Shown here in pieces: positions 1 to 12,639 of a DNA stretch of 64,000 nucleotides. The position numbers and the translations under genes are program-made. Positions within the stretch are counted from its first letter, which is position 1. The number at the start of each line of letters is the position of its first letter. The stretch spans positions 5,923,001 through 5,987,000 of the forward strand of contig CM065181.1 in the NCBI GenBank assembly GCA_033026295.1, in the 5' to 3' direction. The stretch comes from Channa striata (Eukaryota > Chordata > Actinopteri > Anabantiformes > Channidae). The notes below the pieces were generated by a model, which was not told the origin of the DNA, ran no database searches, and worked only from the letters and a program-made list of their open reading frames with translations.

Positions 1-180
1 GAGGGAGGGAGAGACGGAGGGAGGCAGGGGATGAGTCACTGTTATTCTGCCGGTGGCTAGTGGTTAAATGGAGATATAAGCATGCAGCCGAACCCTGTTG
101 ACACGATGTGGGTTTAATCTGCACAAGCAACCAGTGCCTGCGTGAGAAGAGTTGAGAGGGAGAGAGGGAGAGAGAGAGGT
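1..180. repeat. GA-rich tract at window edge
   Basis: Purine-rich sequence of gagg/agag type at 1-30 and again at 148-178 (gagagggagagagggagagaga). It is simple sequence and probably continues outside the window. Confidence 0.7.
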
Positions 181-441
181 AATCAAGTAAAATGCAGCCT
201 CATCATTTGGGATGAAACAATAGACAGGCATGTTGAAAACAACAGTTAACCCACATATGAAGCTTCCCATTGGCACATTTGTGGATAACGATGAAAGCTT
301 TGTGTTTGCTGTGAAGAACTTGTTTTTGGAGAAGCCGAGGTTATTAGCTGGTCTTAAAGTGCATGGCCAGGACCTTCGTTCCACCTTCCATCTGCTTTTG
401 TTTAAAACCAAACACTCCCTGACCCCCACAACCACCTGCAG

Positions 442-465
442 CCCCCCCCCCCCCCCCTTTTTTTT
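442..465 (+). repeat. C16 followed by T8 homopolymer pair
   Basis: A run of 16 C directly followed by 8 T. It explains the poly-Pro/poly-Phe and poly-Gly stretches in the open frames on both strands here. On the minus strand this is a G16 run. Confidence 0.9.
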
Positions 466-3400
466 CACTGCTGCTATTTTTTGCTTTTTTGTGCCTTTGC
501 CTCTGTAGATCTGTATATTACACAAAAGTGAAAATAAAAAGTTTATTAACTTATCGCACAATAAGTCGTAACATCTTTGTGTATTCCAATTTTTATTCAC
601 AACTTTTCATTTTTGAGTGATTTCATGATTACCTAGAACGGTTCTCTTTTTAGTCTTAATATTTCATTCAATAAGAATCAATGTGACCATTCTCTGACAT
701 ACATACACTTCAAATATTTGTAGGATGATTTTTCTGAGTTACGTTGCTGTAAATTGTTGTGAAGCAAATTGTTTGTAAATTGGAAATTGTTGCTCAACCA
801 AAAGAACAGTTTAATCATTTTTGGAATTTAAAACCCATTAAATTATATAACAGTGATACAAATGTGGCCACAGATTTTTCCTCAAATTATTGGCGTGAGA
901 AAACTTGAAAAAACAATTTGTAGCGACCCAAAGCTATTCGGTATGTTGATGCATATAGTAGAATTCACCATGTATGTTATAGTATAAACAACATTTACAG
1001 AAACCTCGGAGGAGGGTGGCTACAGTTGCTCAAAAAAAAGAACTTTTGTCTCAGAACTCCATTAAAAACAATCTGATTAGACCAGTTTGTGCCTTGTCTC
1101 TCCACCTCATCCCCCCGTTCCTCTTGAGCTGTCCTCTGTTGTTTGTTTGTGTTGGCCTGTCCAGGAAGTTTGAAACGAATACTTGCATGTCTCTCTTTCC
1201 TCCACCACCACCACCTCGCTGGTCCCAGCTGTTTCCTCTATCCTCTCTCCCTCTGCCTTGGCAGGGCTCCTCCATCCCATCCATCAGTCCTAAACTCTAA
1301 CCTGCCGTCCTCGGCAGGGGGTATGGTCATTGTAGAACAACTCTCCACCCTGCCAGAACATCCATGTCACAACGGTCCCTCGTTTCCCTCCTGTGCTCTT
1401 TGCTCCTCCACCCTGGAACTCTGGAGCTGCCGATTTCTAACCAGTCACCAGTCCATGAGAAGGAGGGAGGAGAAGAACAATCCTTTCCCTTCCTCAAAGA
1501 GACTGGAGTTTAACTACCAACCCACCAGCAGCTTGGACATGCTAAAACCAAGCATGTCTGTGCTTTTGAAGATTTTATAGCAGCCAAGTCACAAGGGATT
1601 TATTTGCCCAGCTGTTGGAAAAACACACGCAAAACTGTTTACATCTGTCACTGTGTGTGCGTGATACTGAGGGTGATACAGTATGTGTGTGAATTCCAGG
1701 ATGTCAGCAAAGCACTGCCACCAAGAGACAGGAAACCTAGACCCTTTCCTGCTCGATACTTTGTCATTGCAGAGTTAGACAGAACAAGTCCAGGCTTACT
1801 GTTTGCGTGTGTGTGTTTGTGTGTGTGAGGTTGAGACAGCATGTGAGTGGTAAGTACTGTGTGAAATGTGAGAAATCGCGAAACATTTTCATAAATGCAC
1901 ATCAGGTGGGCATCACAGAAACTCAGACACAGAAACTGGTAATAATCATATATATATATTTTTGCTGATCACTCACATAATAATCATACCTGCTCATGAT
2001 AATAAACAACTTCAGTCCCTCATTAGCAGACTCTGCAGGTAGCATGAAGCGAGAGAAGCCTGGATGAGTGCACAGAATGAGAATAGGAGGCTGGTATTAA
2101 TGTATTCAGGGAAGTAATTATGTAAACAGAGCTATTGCCTGGACATGAGCTGAAGAGATTACAGTGGCCAGGCCTGAGGATGATTCACGCTGCATAGACT
2201 AGCAGACCGCTCTGTCTCATATCTTAGGTGACCCAGTGGGAATACATACAAACACAAATTTCAATGCGCTGAGTACACAGGCACTCACGCGAATGTACAG
2301 GAACATAGACCAAACAATGAATACGCTGCACAGAAACACAGCCAAAGACAGCACTCAGGAGCCACACAGTTCATGCAAAGCAGCATTCACTCACTTCTAC
2401 TACACACACTACACTGAGCATGTGTGTATTCCAAAACGTATATTATTTATTACCCATTTAAAGAAATACAATCAGTGTTCTATAGAGGGACGTGCAGGTA
2501 ACTCAAGGCTGGATTACTAAATCAGCAAAATAGGTAACAGGCCTCCAGCTCAGAATTACTGAAGCACAACATCCAATAAGAAGGTCCTGCATTATTGACT
2601 TATCCGGTCACACTGTCTTCTAAACAAAATCAGGTGCTGGGATATTTTTCAGCTATGGACAGTTACAGAAAGGAACGAGCTGTGTACACATCGGTTGCAC
2701 AGCTCACCTGTGCTTGGTTGTGTTAGTTTGCACACAAATATGAACAGTATAGTAATAAACAATTTCAGTGAAGTGCTGATTTTTTCCATAGTTGATCTAT
2801 TGATGACTTTACCAAAAGCTTTGCAGCCTGTGCTGGGGTTTAAAGAGCTGCTATTATGCAAAAAACATGTACTGGATATATTTAAATATGGAGTGTATGT
2901 TAAGCATATCTGTTATTGAAGTTCATCTTTACAAACATCCCATACCTTTCAGAATCTATTAACATATCACTTTGTATCATTTATGAGCACCTACTCTGAT
3001 TGGCTGGAACACAACCTAATGAATAATGCAGCTTGTCAGTAATGGTGGCCGCTTAAAACACAGTATCACAGTAGTTGTCTGGTTTGTTAATACACATTTT
3101 TGGTGTAAGTTTCTAATCTCAGCTGGGGGCACCTTTCATTGCCTTTAACATCAAAAAAGTAACATCACATCGCATGATCAGCACAAAGAGTAGAACTTAG
3201 ACTCACAGGAGCCGTGCTGACGGTGCATTCAGGGGCAGTAGAGACTGCAGGACGTTTTCTGGAAGCTGTTTCAGGGAAAAGCCTGTGAGGCAAACAATAC
3301 AGCCCCAACCCAAACACAGTCACACACATCACCACCACAGCTGTTCTCTTTCAAGGTGGGAGGTTCCATACTTTACATCACTACACGAGACCACAGAAAA

Positions 3401-4150
3401 ACAATGCACAGAATGGCCATGCCATACTTTTGGGTGCTACTAGTCATCTAGTAGCTAAGCATTGAAGCATGAATGAGCCACCAACACTGAGCATGATTAG
3501 CTCAAGTGATGCAAACCCAGCTCCAACTGTAACTAGCAGTTTACAGTGTGTTTTAGGCCAATAGCAATGCCTAGTTGACACTATTACTTCATTTAGCCTG
3601 GAGGAATTACACTTGAGCTTTAGTACGACATTAGATCATTTAATCAGGAAGTGCATATGCAGCCACGTGTGTTATTTCTCTAAACGACCATTCAACAGCT
3701 TCTGTTTTTGTAAAAAGTCTCGTGTCTCCAGTTGTCATTCTCTGGCTCGCAGAGATGAGGTTCTAAACCCACCTTCATGATGTTTTTTCCAACTCGAGGT
3801 ATCGATGGCCAGCAGCAGTGTTGTACAACAGCAGTTATTTAAACTGCTGAAAACAAGAAATGTGGACAACAATTTAGAAGCCTTGAACGGGCCAGTACTG
3901 GTGCGCAGTGAAGCTGGCCTTTGTAATGTGCACTGTTTACGGTGTTAAATTTAGAACTTGGAAAAGTCAGGGTACAAAAAGCTCAAATGATGATAGGTGT
4001 GGGTTTTGGTTGTCAATTCATAGTATAACAACACATTTTTGCCCCGTGTTAACCCAGACGTGGACATCAACAAACAGGCCAGTGCGTGCGCTCAGCATTG
4101 CTCAACGCACACCAGAGTGTGTGCAAGGCCTGGTTATTTCACCAGACACA
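466..4150. other. No gene seen; low-copy AT-rich sequence
   Basis: The only simple sequence is a short GT-rich part at about 1800-1830 and a TA run at 1950-1960. Open frames up to 145 residues (1143-1580) lack domains, codon structure or splice context. 3000-3900 shows nothing recognisable. Confidence 0.6.
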
Positions 4151-4151
4151 G

Positions 4152-4176
4152 ACACACACACACACACACACACACA
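4152..4176. repeat. (AC)n microsatellite
   Basis: Uninterrupted AC array of about 12 units. Shorter AC/TG arrays lie nearby at 4752-4766, 4951-4965 and 5531-5546, with a GA array at about 5257-5275, so 4.1-5.6 kb is a simple-repeat cluster. The many Thr/His-rich or Cys/Val-rich frames here are translations of these arrays. Confidence 0.9.
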
Positions 4177-5599
4177 GACGAGTAACCCATTCCCTTAAGC
4201 TAATAATTGATAGTTTAATGCACAACCCCATGTTGTTCTTTCCATGAGTCCCTCCTCTGCCTCTTTCACATTCTGTTGTTTCTTGGAAAACACTCTGTTG
4301 TCTTTGGATGAAAATATGTGATGTAGACAGATGGGAGGACTGGGATGGCAGAAGATGACCGTCAAGTGAAACTTAGAAAAAAATGCTTCACAACTCAATG
4401 GAAAGTTGCTTCTAAAGCCAAATAGTTGCTTTACTTGTTTTTTCTTTTCTTGCCCTTTTTTTTTAACTTATAATATTTATTTAAACGATTGCTGTTTGCA
4501 AGAACAACAAAAGCAGGATATCTTATTCATGTGAATGCATATGCATCTGTGTTTATTTTTTTTCTTCCTGTGATGTAACGGTAGTCTGTGGCGACGTCTG
4601 TTTGTTTGGCCTACTTTCTCTCTATCTGCTCTCATCATCTGGCCAAGGGGAGGAAAATCCCATGGTTCCCTCTGTGCATGTGATGGGTGGGGACTCGGGG
4701 TGTCACACCTGAGCCTGGTGATTAGTTGCAGTAACCCCCTCCAGACACATGCACACACACACACACCCAGCCAATGCCCAGGTTAATGACACTGACATGA
4801 AGGATGTTTTCTACCGCCTCTCATTCCCTCAGAGATCATTAGGCGGTGTTGTGCGACCTGATTCATCTTCCCCTCTCTAACACGTGTCTGCTGGCCCATG
4901 CTTCCACCAGATGTATGCCCTGCAGCTACAGTCGCATTGCCATCTCTCACTGTGTGTGTGTGTGTCTGTGTTTTCTGGCACAAAACCCACCTTTCCTGGC
5001 TGCTCTGAGGATAAGGAAACCGGGTCACCATTACAGTGGTGTGCAGAGGATTATAGTCTACCTCCATCTTTCTAAGCATCCGTCCTACCTCTCACCCCTC
5101 TCTGCTATCCATCTCATCCCCCTCCGGTCGCTTGCGGCTACTGTCCTTATTATCCGAGATCGTGGAAAGAGAGATTCATGTCGAGAATGGTCCCCGTTCG
5201 TCTTCCTCACTCTTTCTCTCTTGAGCATTGAGGGAGAGACTTAGTGTGAAGGGGAGACAGAGAGAGAGAGAGAGATGATGGGGCTTGGTGGGGTGTAAAT
5301 GGGGTGAGATGACAGACTGGAGTCGGGAATTGGGGGGTGGATTAAGGAGGCAAGAGACTTAACAGGAGTGGGGATGAGAATGGGGTGGCAGTTGTCATGG
5401 AGACGAGTCGCCGTGGAAACAGTCCTTTTTCCAGACAGACATGCATGCAGGCAGACAGACACACACACAGGGGCTGACTGCTGAGTGTGTGAATATGAAA
5501 GAGGTGTGGAGAAATGAGATGGCAGCAACTACACACACACACACACGTACACAGAGAAGGATAATTTCTAAAGAGGAACTCATCTTTGTTTCCTCTAGA

Positions 5600-8500
5600 C
5601 TTACTTACCAGCTTGTTTTAACACCAGTATGACATTTAGATAAATTTCTTATGTTCTTGGCTCACTCTGAGACCTCACACAGTTCAGTACATGATCCAGA
5701 TCGAACACACAAACACACAATTCCAACAACATTGTGGCCATTGAGAACTTGTTTTTCGATGTCATTTGGTAACAGATAATATGACCTGCCTAAATGTTGG
5801 CTTTTATCCAGTCAAAGCAATAATTTGCATCAGATTAAATGAGAAGCTGTTACCTGAATATTTTGCATTTTCAGAGAGATTAACTGATTTATTAATGATG
5901 TTGATGGACTGAAAGTCAGAACACAGTTAGCAACCTCTAATTTTAGAGGCATTAAGCCCAGGTGTGGAACAAAACACAAACCAGCATAGCTTGTTTTTTT
6001 CTGCAGATTTGCATGAGAATTACTAATACCTGTGCACTGAGGTTGTGCAGCGTGTGCATTGTAGAAGAGCATGGCAGAGCTGGGAGAATGAGGGATATGC
6101 CGAGCAGGGTGGATTGATCCACATTTTTATCCTATCTTTAAAGTATGTTTTTAGTCAAGTTAATTTAATTCATCCTGTATGGACATAAATGCATTGACCA
6201 GTCCCTTTGAATCACTCAAATAAATTGAGATTAACATCATGGTGGTACTAGTGGAAAAGTCCAGGTCAGTTTGTGCTTCTCAGCTGCACTAAAGACCACA
6301 AGCCCCAACTGATGCACTGCAACTAACGACATCATCGTTTGACAGTGTTCAGTGTTGTAGAATACGTCTGACACACCTTCAGTATATAAAACATGCAGCT
6401 ACTTTACCTTCCTGAGGCTGTGCACAATCATTCGATGATGACTTGTAACTAAATTAATGCTAGGAATAATTTAGTGGACACATGGCAGCGGAAGTAAAAA
6501 TTAAGTTTCAGGAGGATCCATCCTCTGGGAACCATGAATGCGTGCACCAAATGGGATAATGTTCACTGTTCTCTGGTGAAAGCCTTGATCTGGTGGCAGC
6601 ATTAATGGAAAGTCAAGGGACCACTAAAGATTGCAGTTACCTTCCTGTGACTGACTGTGAATGTTTTTACAAGATTCCCAGACGAACCTTGCAGCAGTTC
6701 AGATATTTTTGTCTGCACTCACAAACAGACAGACCCATTGCCGTAGACACACTGACAGCTTGTCTAAAAAGAAGAATAGAAATGATCAGATTTCCTATAC
6801 TTCATTTTCTTTCTTTGTGGTCAGAGAAAAAAAAATATGTTTAATCATCTGTGATGGAAACCCATTTACCAAATGAATATAGCAATTCTTCATTCCTACT
6901 GCACTATTGTTCAAAGTGGTTTTGAAATTTCTTGTAAACATGTCCACAGCAGCCTCCCAGAAATGTCGTACCATCTGCTGCTCCCATTTCTAAAGCACCC
7001 GTTTGTGGTTGCATGACCATTGCAATGTATTGCAAAGTCAATGTCTTTGTTTTTGTCTTTGAACAGTGGCCAACAATTGAACTCTTTTAGATGTTTCTCA
7101 TGCAACCGGGCGTTCAAGAAGCTTACGTTTTAAACCTTGCTGATGGAAACAGATGTGTTTTTCTTTCTTTTTTTTTTTTTTTTTATTACCATAATGACAA
7201 CAAAGTGGTGGTTTTAGTGGAGTTGCCCTACAGCTGCACTATGGGCTGTTACCATGTGTTGTTCTTGTGGAATAAAGGGACTCGTTTGAGTGAAAGAGAG
7301 CACAAGTGACACTGTGATTTTCAGCAATGCCACTCAGAGCCGCTGGCCAAATCACACCACTCCCACTCTACGCTGCTCACACTGCCAATAAATAGCATTT
7401 CATAAGGAGTCTAAATAAAGAAAAGGAATCCTATAAAGTCGGACCACTTTGGCAGCATCATGCTGAATATGCATCAGAAATGTCGCGGAAAAGAGTTCTA
7501 ATAAACAGCAGCTAGAGTGTCTCTTACTACTACATTTAGCTGGTCTAGTGTGAATGACACAGTTGGTTACTAACTTAATATTGCAGTCAGGTGTGAGTGG
7601 TCAGACATGAGTTAATCATTGTGTTAGTTATGTGTCACACATAAACATGAAATGAACGCAGGTTAGTGTGTGAAAGTGGTGTTAACAGCTTCTCCTGCCA
7701 TTTTCACCTTTCTTCTCAGGGGTGTACACACACTTTGTTGAATGGTGGTAGCACGTGTACCAGTTAGCTTGGAAGAACACACACACACTAAGTCCCAACA
7801 TTACCTAACCCCAAGTAAAAAAAAACAAAACTTATTTAGTATATTATAGACTTTTAATGATTTTTGTCATAACATGTGCAGGCTTGCTTAGCACAAGACT
7901 GAGGACTGGAGCTTTGTCCAAAATAAAAACTAAATGACGCTTACCAACACTCCTAAAACGCTAATTAACACCTTTCACATCTGTTCCTGTACGTAACCTG
8001 AACATAAACACTGTGTTTTTAGTGGTAACAAGGAAGAATTCAGCTGCTATTTTTTCTTTTAGCTTCCTGTTTGCACAGATGTTGGAAAGTGTCACTTTGT
8101 CTATGTCATCTGCTACTTGTTAGGAGATCATGAATGCATTTTACCACATTTTTACGATGCACATCAGGCAGTATTAAAGAATAACAGAGATGGGCTAATA
8201 ATAAGATCTGTAATGGTAACATAATAACAACAAAAAAGCTTATGGGACATCTCCAGCCTAATGAGACTGACTGGCAGCAGGTCATGATTGGGTATGAAAA
8301 AATTCCAAAGAGATCTGTGGCACCTTAGAGGGGACTGCGTTAAAAGCAGACATGCTTCTGTATCACTTTAGTGGCTTAGAAACCTTTCTAAAAATCATTA
8401 TCAGTGAACACAGTTTGTTGCTGCATTGACAAATACAATACGAAACACTGGCATGCAAAAAAAAAACAACCATATATAAACAAGATCAAACCCTGCTGTC

Positions 8501-9540
8501 TTCTTTTAGCCCCAGCTAATTTAAAAAGGTAAAAAAAAATCAAGTCCTTTTGAAAGGTCAAAAAAATGTAAAAATAATGGATACCGCATTCTCTTTGCTA
8601 AAAGGGAGAGGACCCATCTAATTCGTTTTTAGTTAAAACACACATCCACACAGCATAACCAATAACAAACAATATGCACAGGTTTTTGGAGCAGCATGTG
8701 CTGCCATCTACGTCACATCTTTTTCGTTGAAGGCCTTGCTCATTTTAGCAACACCATACCACACACCATTCTGCAGGATATTAACAGCATGACTCAGTAT
8801 TAAGAGTCCAGGTGTTAAACTGACCTGCCTGCAGTCCAGACCTGTCACCTATTAAAAAAAATTGGACTATAGCAAAAATTTCTCTAAACCGTTAAGAAGC
8901 TGAAAACATACATCATTTAGTAATGTGAGATAAATATGTGGAAAAAATGCTTTGATGAATGATCTATGTTAAAACATATTAGTTCAACAACGTAGACACT
9001 TCCATTTCAAACTTAAAGCGAATGCTCTCCACCATTCCCAAGCATTTGTGTTGTTAAAAGAACTGTTGCTACTCAGAGAACATCTGCAGTTCTAATATTT
9101 CATATGTTGTCTGTACTATCTACTATTAAGTATTTGATATTGATCAATAATAGGTTTTATATGTCGATTATTATTATGACATAACAGAATTTGTCAGATT
9201 ACAGGGCCAGAGCAGCTGTTTCTTTGTCTCTTGTCTTTATGTTAAACTAGGGTAAAGAAATCCAGGCTACATTTAAAGAACTCATACTGATCTTGTCATT
9301 TTACAGCGTTTCCTGTTTAAGCTTTGTGTTCTTCATGTGCTGAGTCTGCTGCACAACTGACTTAGTGATTACATCATGACTCAACTTAAGTCTGGGTAAT
9401 AAAAATAAAACCTGTTTGAAATAGCTCCCACATGCAGGCTCACCTTGGCAGATCATCCCACACAACCCCTATAAATAATCACAGAATCAGGTTGTCACAA
9501 TTATTTATTAATTTACCTATTTTATATGTAATTAGAGGAT
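5600..9540. other. No gene seen; AT-rich low-copy sequence
   Basis: Besides the poly-T run at 7168 and small A runs around 8455-8570 I see no repeat family and no frame of interest. From 7310 to 9540 there is no frame of 60 codons or more. Confidence 0.6.
7168..7184. repeat. Poly-T run
   Basis: Seventeen T after a TTTC-rich lead. Comparable runs are at 28149-28164, 38297-38312, 46857-46872 and about 60029-60042. None is attached to a recognisable retroposon body, so they are simple sequence, not tails. Confidence 0.8.
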
Positions 9541-9543
9541 AAA

Positions 9544-9575
9544 CCCCTTGAGATGCATCACCTCATTTCAAGGGG
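9544..9575. repeat. Short hairpin, 12-bp arms
   Basis: ccccttgagatg (9544-9555) faces catttcaagggg (9564-9575) across an 8-base loop. All pairs are Watson-Crick except one G-T. It sits just after an AT-rich stretch, and it may be the end of a MITE-like repeat because similar ccccttga...tcaagggg hairpins are frequent in fish genomes. The latter point is recollection, not checked. Confidence 0.6.
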
Positions 9576-9579
9576 TCCT

Positions 9580-12110
9580 TGAAGTAAGCCATGATAGACA
9601 AATTGTGGCTGTAATCAGGTTAAAGCCAGTGTCATGCTTCCCCAGGGTAAGAGCGTGTGAGGTGAATGGAGAAGCGCTGCCACTCATCCATACTGCAGTG
9701 ACTCGCACAGGCGTTCTGCATATCGAGCAGCCGGCTTCTGCAGCAGCTGAGAGGGTCACATGGCCATCGAGTGTGTCCTCGAGGCACCTCTCAATAACTT
9801 CGCTGCAGCCACTTTAGTCGTTGCAGCTTCAAATACTGTAGCTCTTGAATCTGTTTACGCGTATCAGTCTGTGTCTACATCCTCTCATTTTCTTTATCCC
9901 TCTCTTCCTCCCTTTCATTCAATGTTCTGGTTAGTCTGATTTGTTTACGTGTCTGTTAGATGAAGAGCTTTGGGAAAGCAGCTAAATTCAATAAAATAAA
10001 AACCATAAGTGTATTTTTCTCAGCATGTGTGCCACTTGGTTTATGGTTCATTATTGTAAACATAACTTTATCTATATCTATTTTTTATTTCTTTATTTTT
10101 TTGCTCTGAACTGATTTGAACTCCACTCACCCCATTTCCCTTTTGTCTCCCTCTTCCTCTTCCCGCATCCATCTCAACTTCCTACACCTCACTCCTGTCT
10201 CCCTCATTCATCCACATCCATTTTTCATTTTCCTGTATCACCCGCTTTACCTTACTTCCTCCTCTCCTTCCATTTTCCTTTACCTCTTCCTCTTATCTTC
10301 CCCAGCTCCTCCCCTCCCACCACTGTTTTTCTTCCCACTTTCCTCCTTGATGTCAAACAGAGGTGAGACAGAGTGAGTGATAGCATAGCAATGGGGCTAG
10401 AAAACGAGGGAGGGAAAAGGGCAATCAGGGTGAGATACACCAAATGAACTACGTGTTAGAGAGAGAAAAATCAGAAGTGGGGGAGGAAAAGAAATTGTTT
10501 CCACTTGCACAGTCTGGATCCACTCAGAGCAGGTCCCTGGAGAATGACCAAGCCTGTTTTCTCTCTGTCTCACTCTTTTTCCTGAATGTTTAATGCTGAT
10601 AAAGTGTTTGCATCCAAAACAAATCCCCCGCTGAGATAAAGCTCCTGCTAAAATCATCAGTGGGCTCTCAGTCTCTCATTTTTGTATCTTTGTTCCCTTG
10701 ATTTAAACTCCCTTTCTGGCCGATAGGGATTAAGTGGTTGGTGAAACCGTGCAAACGTGCGCTCCCTTATCGCAGCTGTTCCTGCACTGACTCTGACAAT
10801 GTGTTTTTGAGGGTGTGTGTGCCTATTTATGCATGCCTGACAGCATTCTACTTGTTCTGGTGTTTGAAGTCATTATGAGTCAGAGACACTGGGTCAAGGC
10901 TCCTCTGCACACTCAGCACATTTGCATCACTGTGCATTAACAACAGTGTCTGTGTTCTCATTTATGTATTTGTGTCTCTGCACATATGTATGTATATTAC
11001 ATTATGTGTGGTTAAATATGCTGTGTGTCTTTGATTGCCTATTCTTTATATTATGCATGTGATTAGGCAATTGTTTTGCAGTTTATGTCACAAGGGTTTT
11101 CTGCACCAGAAAAATCTTTTATGCTCTATTAAGACAAAAACAGTATGTGGACATATTTCGGAATAAACAGTCACAACAGTGACTATAGATAAGAAAAGAT
11201 ACAGTACACAGGCTTATAAGTTATGTATATGTTTATACATGTCTGCAGAAGCAGTGAGCACTGGCAGAACAAGAAAAGTATGAAAACTTTTAGTTAAACA
11301 CTGTAAGAAACATATTATTATAACTAGTGTGTTCTATTTTTAAAATTCACTGCTATAAAATTAATATTGCTTACATGCAGACTTATCTGAGACTTTTACA
11401 GAGAATCCCAGGGACTCACTTCTCTCTGAACCAAAAACCCTCCCAAAAGTCTGTAAATGAACATCCATTTTGGGTCTGCATGCCCACAAATCATGCAGTT
11501 GCACCCACCCACTCTCACATAACATCCATGGCTCATATTTCCACCAGTCTACTCAGGCTTTCACGAGTTATCACAGCAGAGTGGCCTTAGGTCTGTGACA
11601 CCCTAACACTGCTGCGTTGGCTCATCAACATGTGGAATGCACATTCTGGGTCTGTGTGAGAGGAGGAGAAAGTGGAATTCTGCCGGGTGCACGTGGTAGT
11701 TTTTTTAAAAATCCTTTATCTTAACTCGAACAAGTTCCCTCTGCTACTCTTCTACTGCACATTTGAGTGTCTCCCTGTTTCTCCTCCAATGTCCGTTTCA
11801 TCACATGTTGTTCACACTGTCTGAATCTCATTAACATGTTGAAAACAATGCACAATGACATTGTTGTGTCCAGTAATTCTTACAACAATCCATCCCTTTC
11901 ACATTTAAGAAGTCATATGACTCAATGTTTGCATAAATTTCAAGCATGAAAAATGCAAAAATATTGATTATAGCCACTTAAATGCAGTGTAGGATTGTGC
12001 ACTCCATCATTATGGGTACCTTAGTCACACTGCCTATAAAAAGACTTTGTCTCGCTGTGATTTGTCTTAATGCTTTATTGTTTTAAGGCATATAATGATA
12101 GTGGAATGAT
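9580..12110. other. No gene seen; polypyrimidine tract then AT-rich sequence
   Basis: The pyrimidine tract (10125-10345) and a purine-rich stretch (10390-10500) are the only features. 10700-12110 is AT-rich with no recognisable element. Confidence 0.55.
10125..10345 (+). repeat. Long polypyrimidine tract
   Basis: About 220 bases that are overwhelmingly C/T on the plus strand (many tcctc, cttcc and ccatttcc words). Purine-rich sequence (gaaaacgagggagggaaaag) follows at about 10400-10425. The frames over it are low-complexity Ser/Pro/Leu. It is not a splice-acceptor tract, because no exon follows. Confidence 0.7.
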
Positions 12111-12119
12111 TGAATTGAG

Positions 12120-12600
12120 CAATGATAAATAGAAGACTCTTTCATGTCAAAACAAGGAAAAAAATCCCCCAAAATTGCTCAAGAGTTGACTGATTGCAAA
12201 TGTATTCAGTCAAGTTTGAACATCTGGACACTCAAATCTTCCCCATTCTTCTCTGCAAAGCTGCTTTAGCTCTGTCAAGTTGCAAGTGGATTGAGGTCTG
12301 GACTGTAACTTGGCCATTCCTGGATATGATCATGGATTTTTTTTTGTTTTTTCTAGCCATTTCTGCATTGCTTTGGCTTTATATTTGGGGTCACTGTGGT
12401 GCTGGAAAGTTAATCTTCTCCCACACAGCCGTACTCTTTTTAGACAGCTTCAACTTTTCCTGCAGCATTTCCATGTTTTTTACAGCCTTCAAACGTTTCA
12501 GTGTCCACAGAGTGGAGCGTCAAACTCCAACGTGCTATTGTTGCACATTTCAACTTGACCGAGGTTGTCAGTCTATAGGACAGACTACTAAACTAGAACA
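12120..12600 (-). pseudogene. Decayed Tc1/mariner transposon: C-terminal part of the transposase
   Basis: Read on the minus strand, this stretch encodes broken pieces of a Tc1-family DDE transposase, the enzyme that cuts and pastes its own element at TA sites. Near 12380-12415 the translation reads LTFQHHSDPKYKAKAMQKWL, matching the family block around QQDNDPKHTA where the second catalytic Asp lies. The Asp survives, but neighbouring residues are changed. Near 12287-12319 it reads EWPSYSPDLNP, the very conserved WPSQSPDLNPIE block that holds the third acidic residue; the Glu is lost here (PLAT instead of PIE). A T-rich insertion and frameshifts separate the two blocks. The N-terminal DNA-binding half and the terminal inverted repeats are not recognisable, so this is an immobile fragment. 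The 142-residue plus-strand open frame at 12194-12622 is its antisense and is not a gene. The family is established knowledge; the assignment rests on the two motifs in the right order and spacing. Confidence 0.85.
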
Positions 12601-12639
12601 GGATTGTTCAGTTGCTCTGTGACTAAATTAAAATTCTAA

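Noticed and set aside
3115..3137. taatctcagctgg, identical to the 5' part of miR-216a
   Set aside because: The rest of the mature sequence differs and no complementary arm exists nearby, so no precursor hairpin can form.
4152..5546. CRISPR-like array from repeated spacing of CA tracts
   Set aside because: These are plain dinucleotide microsatellites without conserved repeat units and unique spacers, in vertebrate DNA.
10125..10345. Polypyrimidine tract as a splice acceptor before an exon
   Set aside because: It is far too long, lacks a clear AG-exon junction, and no coding sequence follows.
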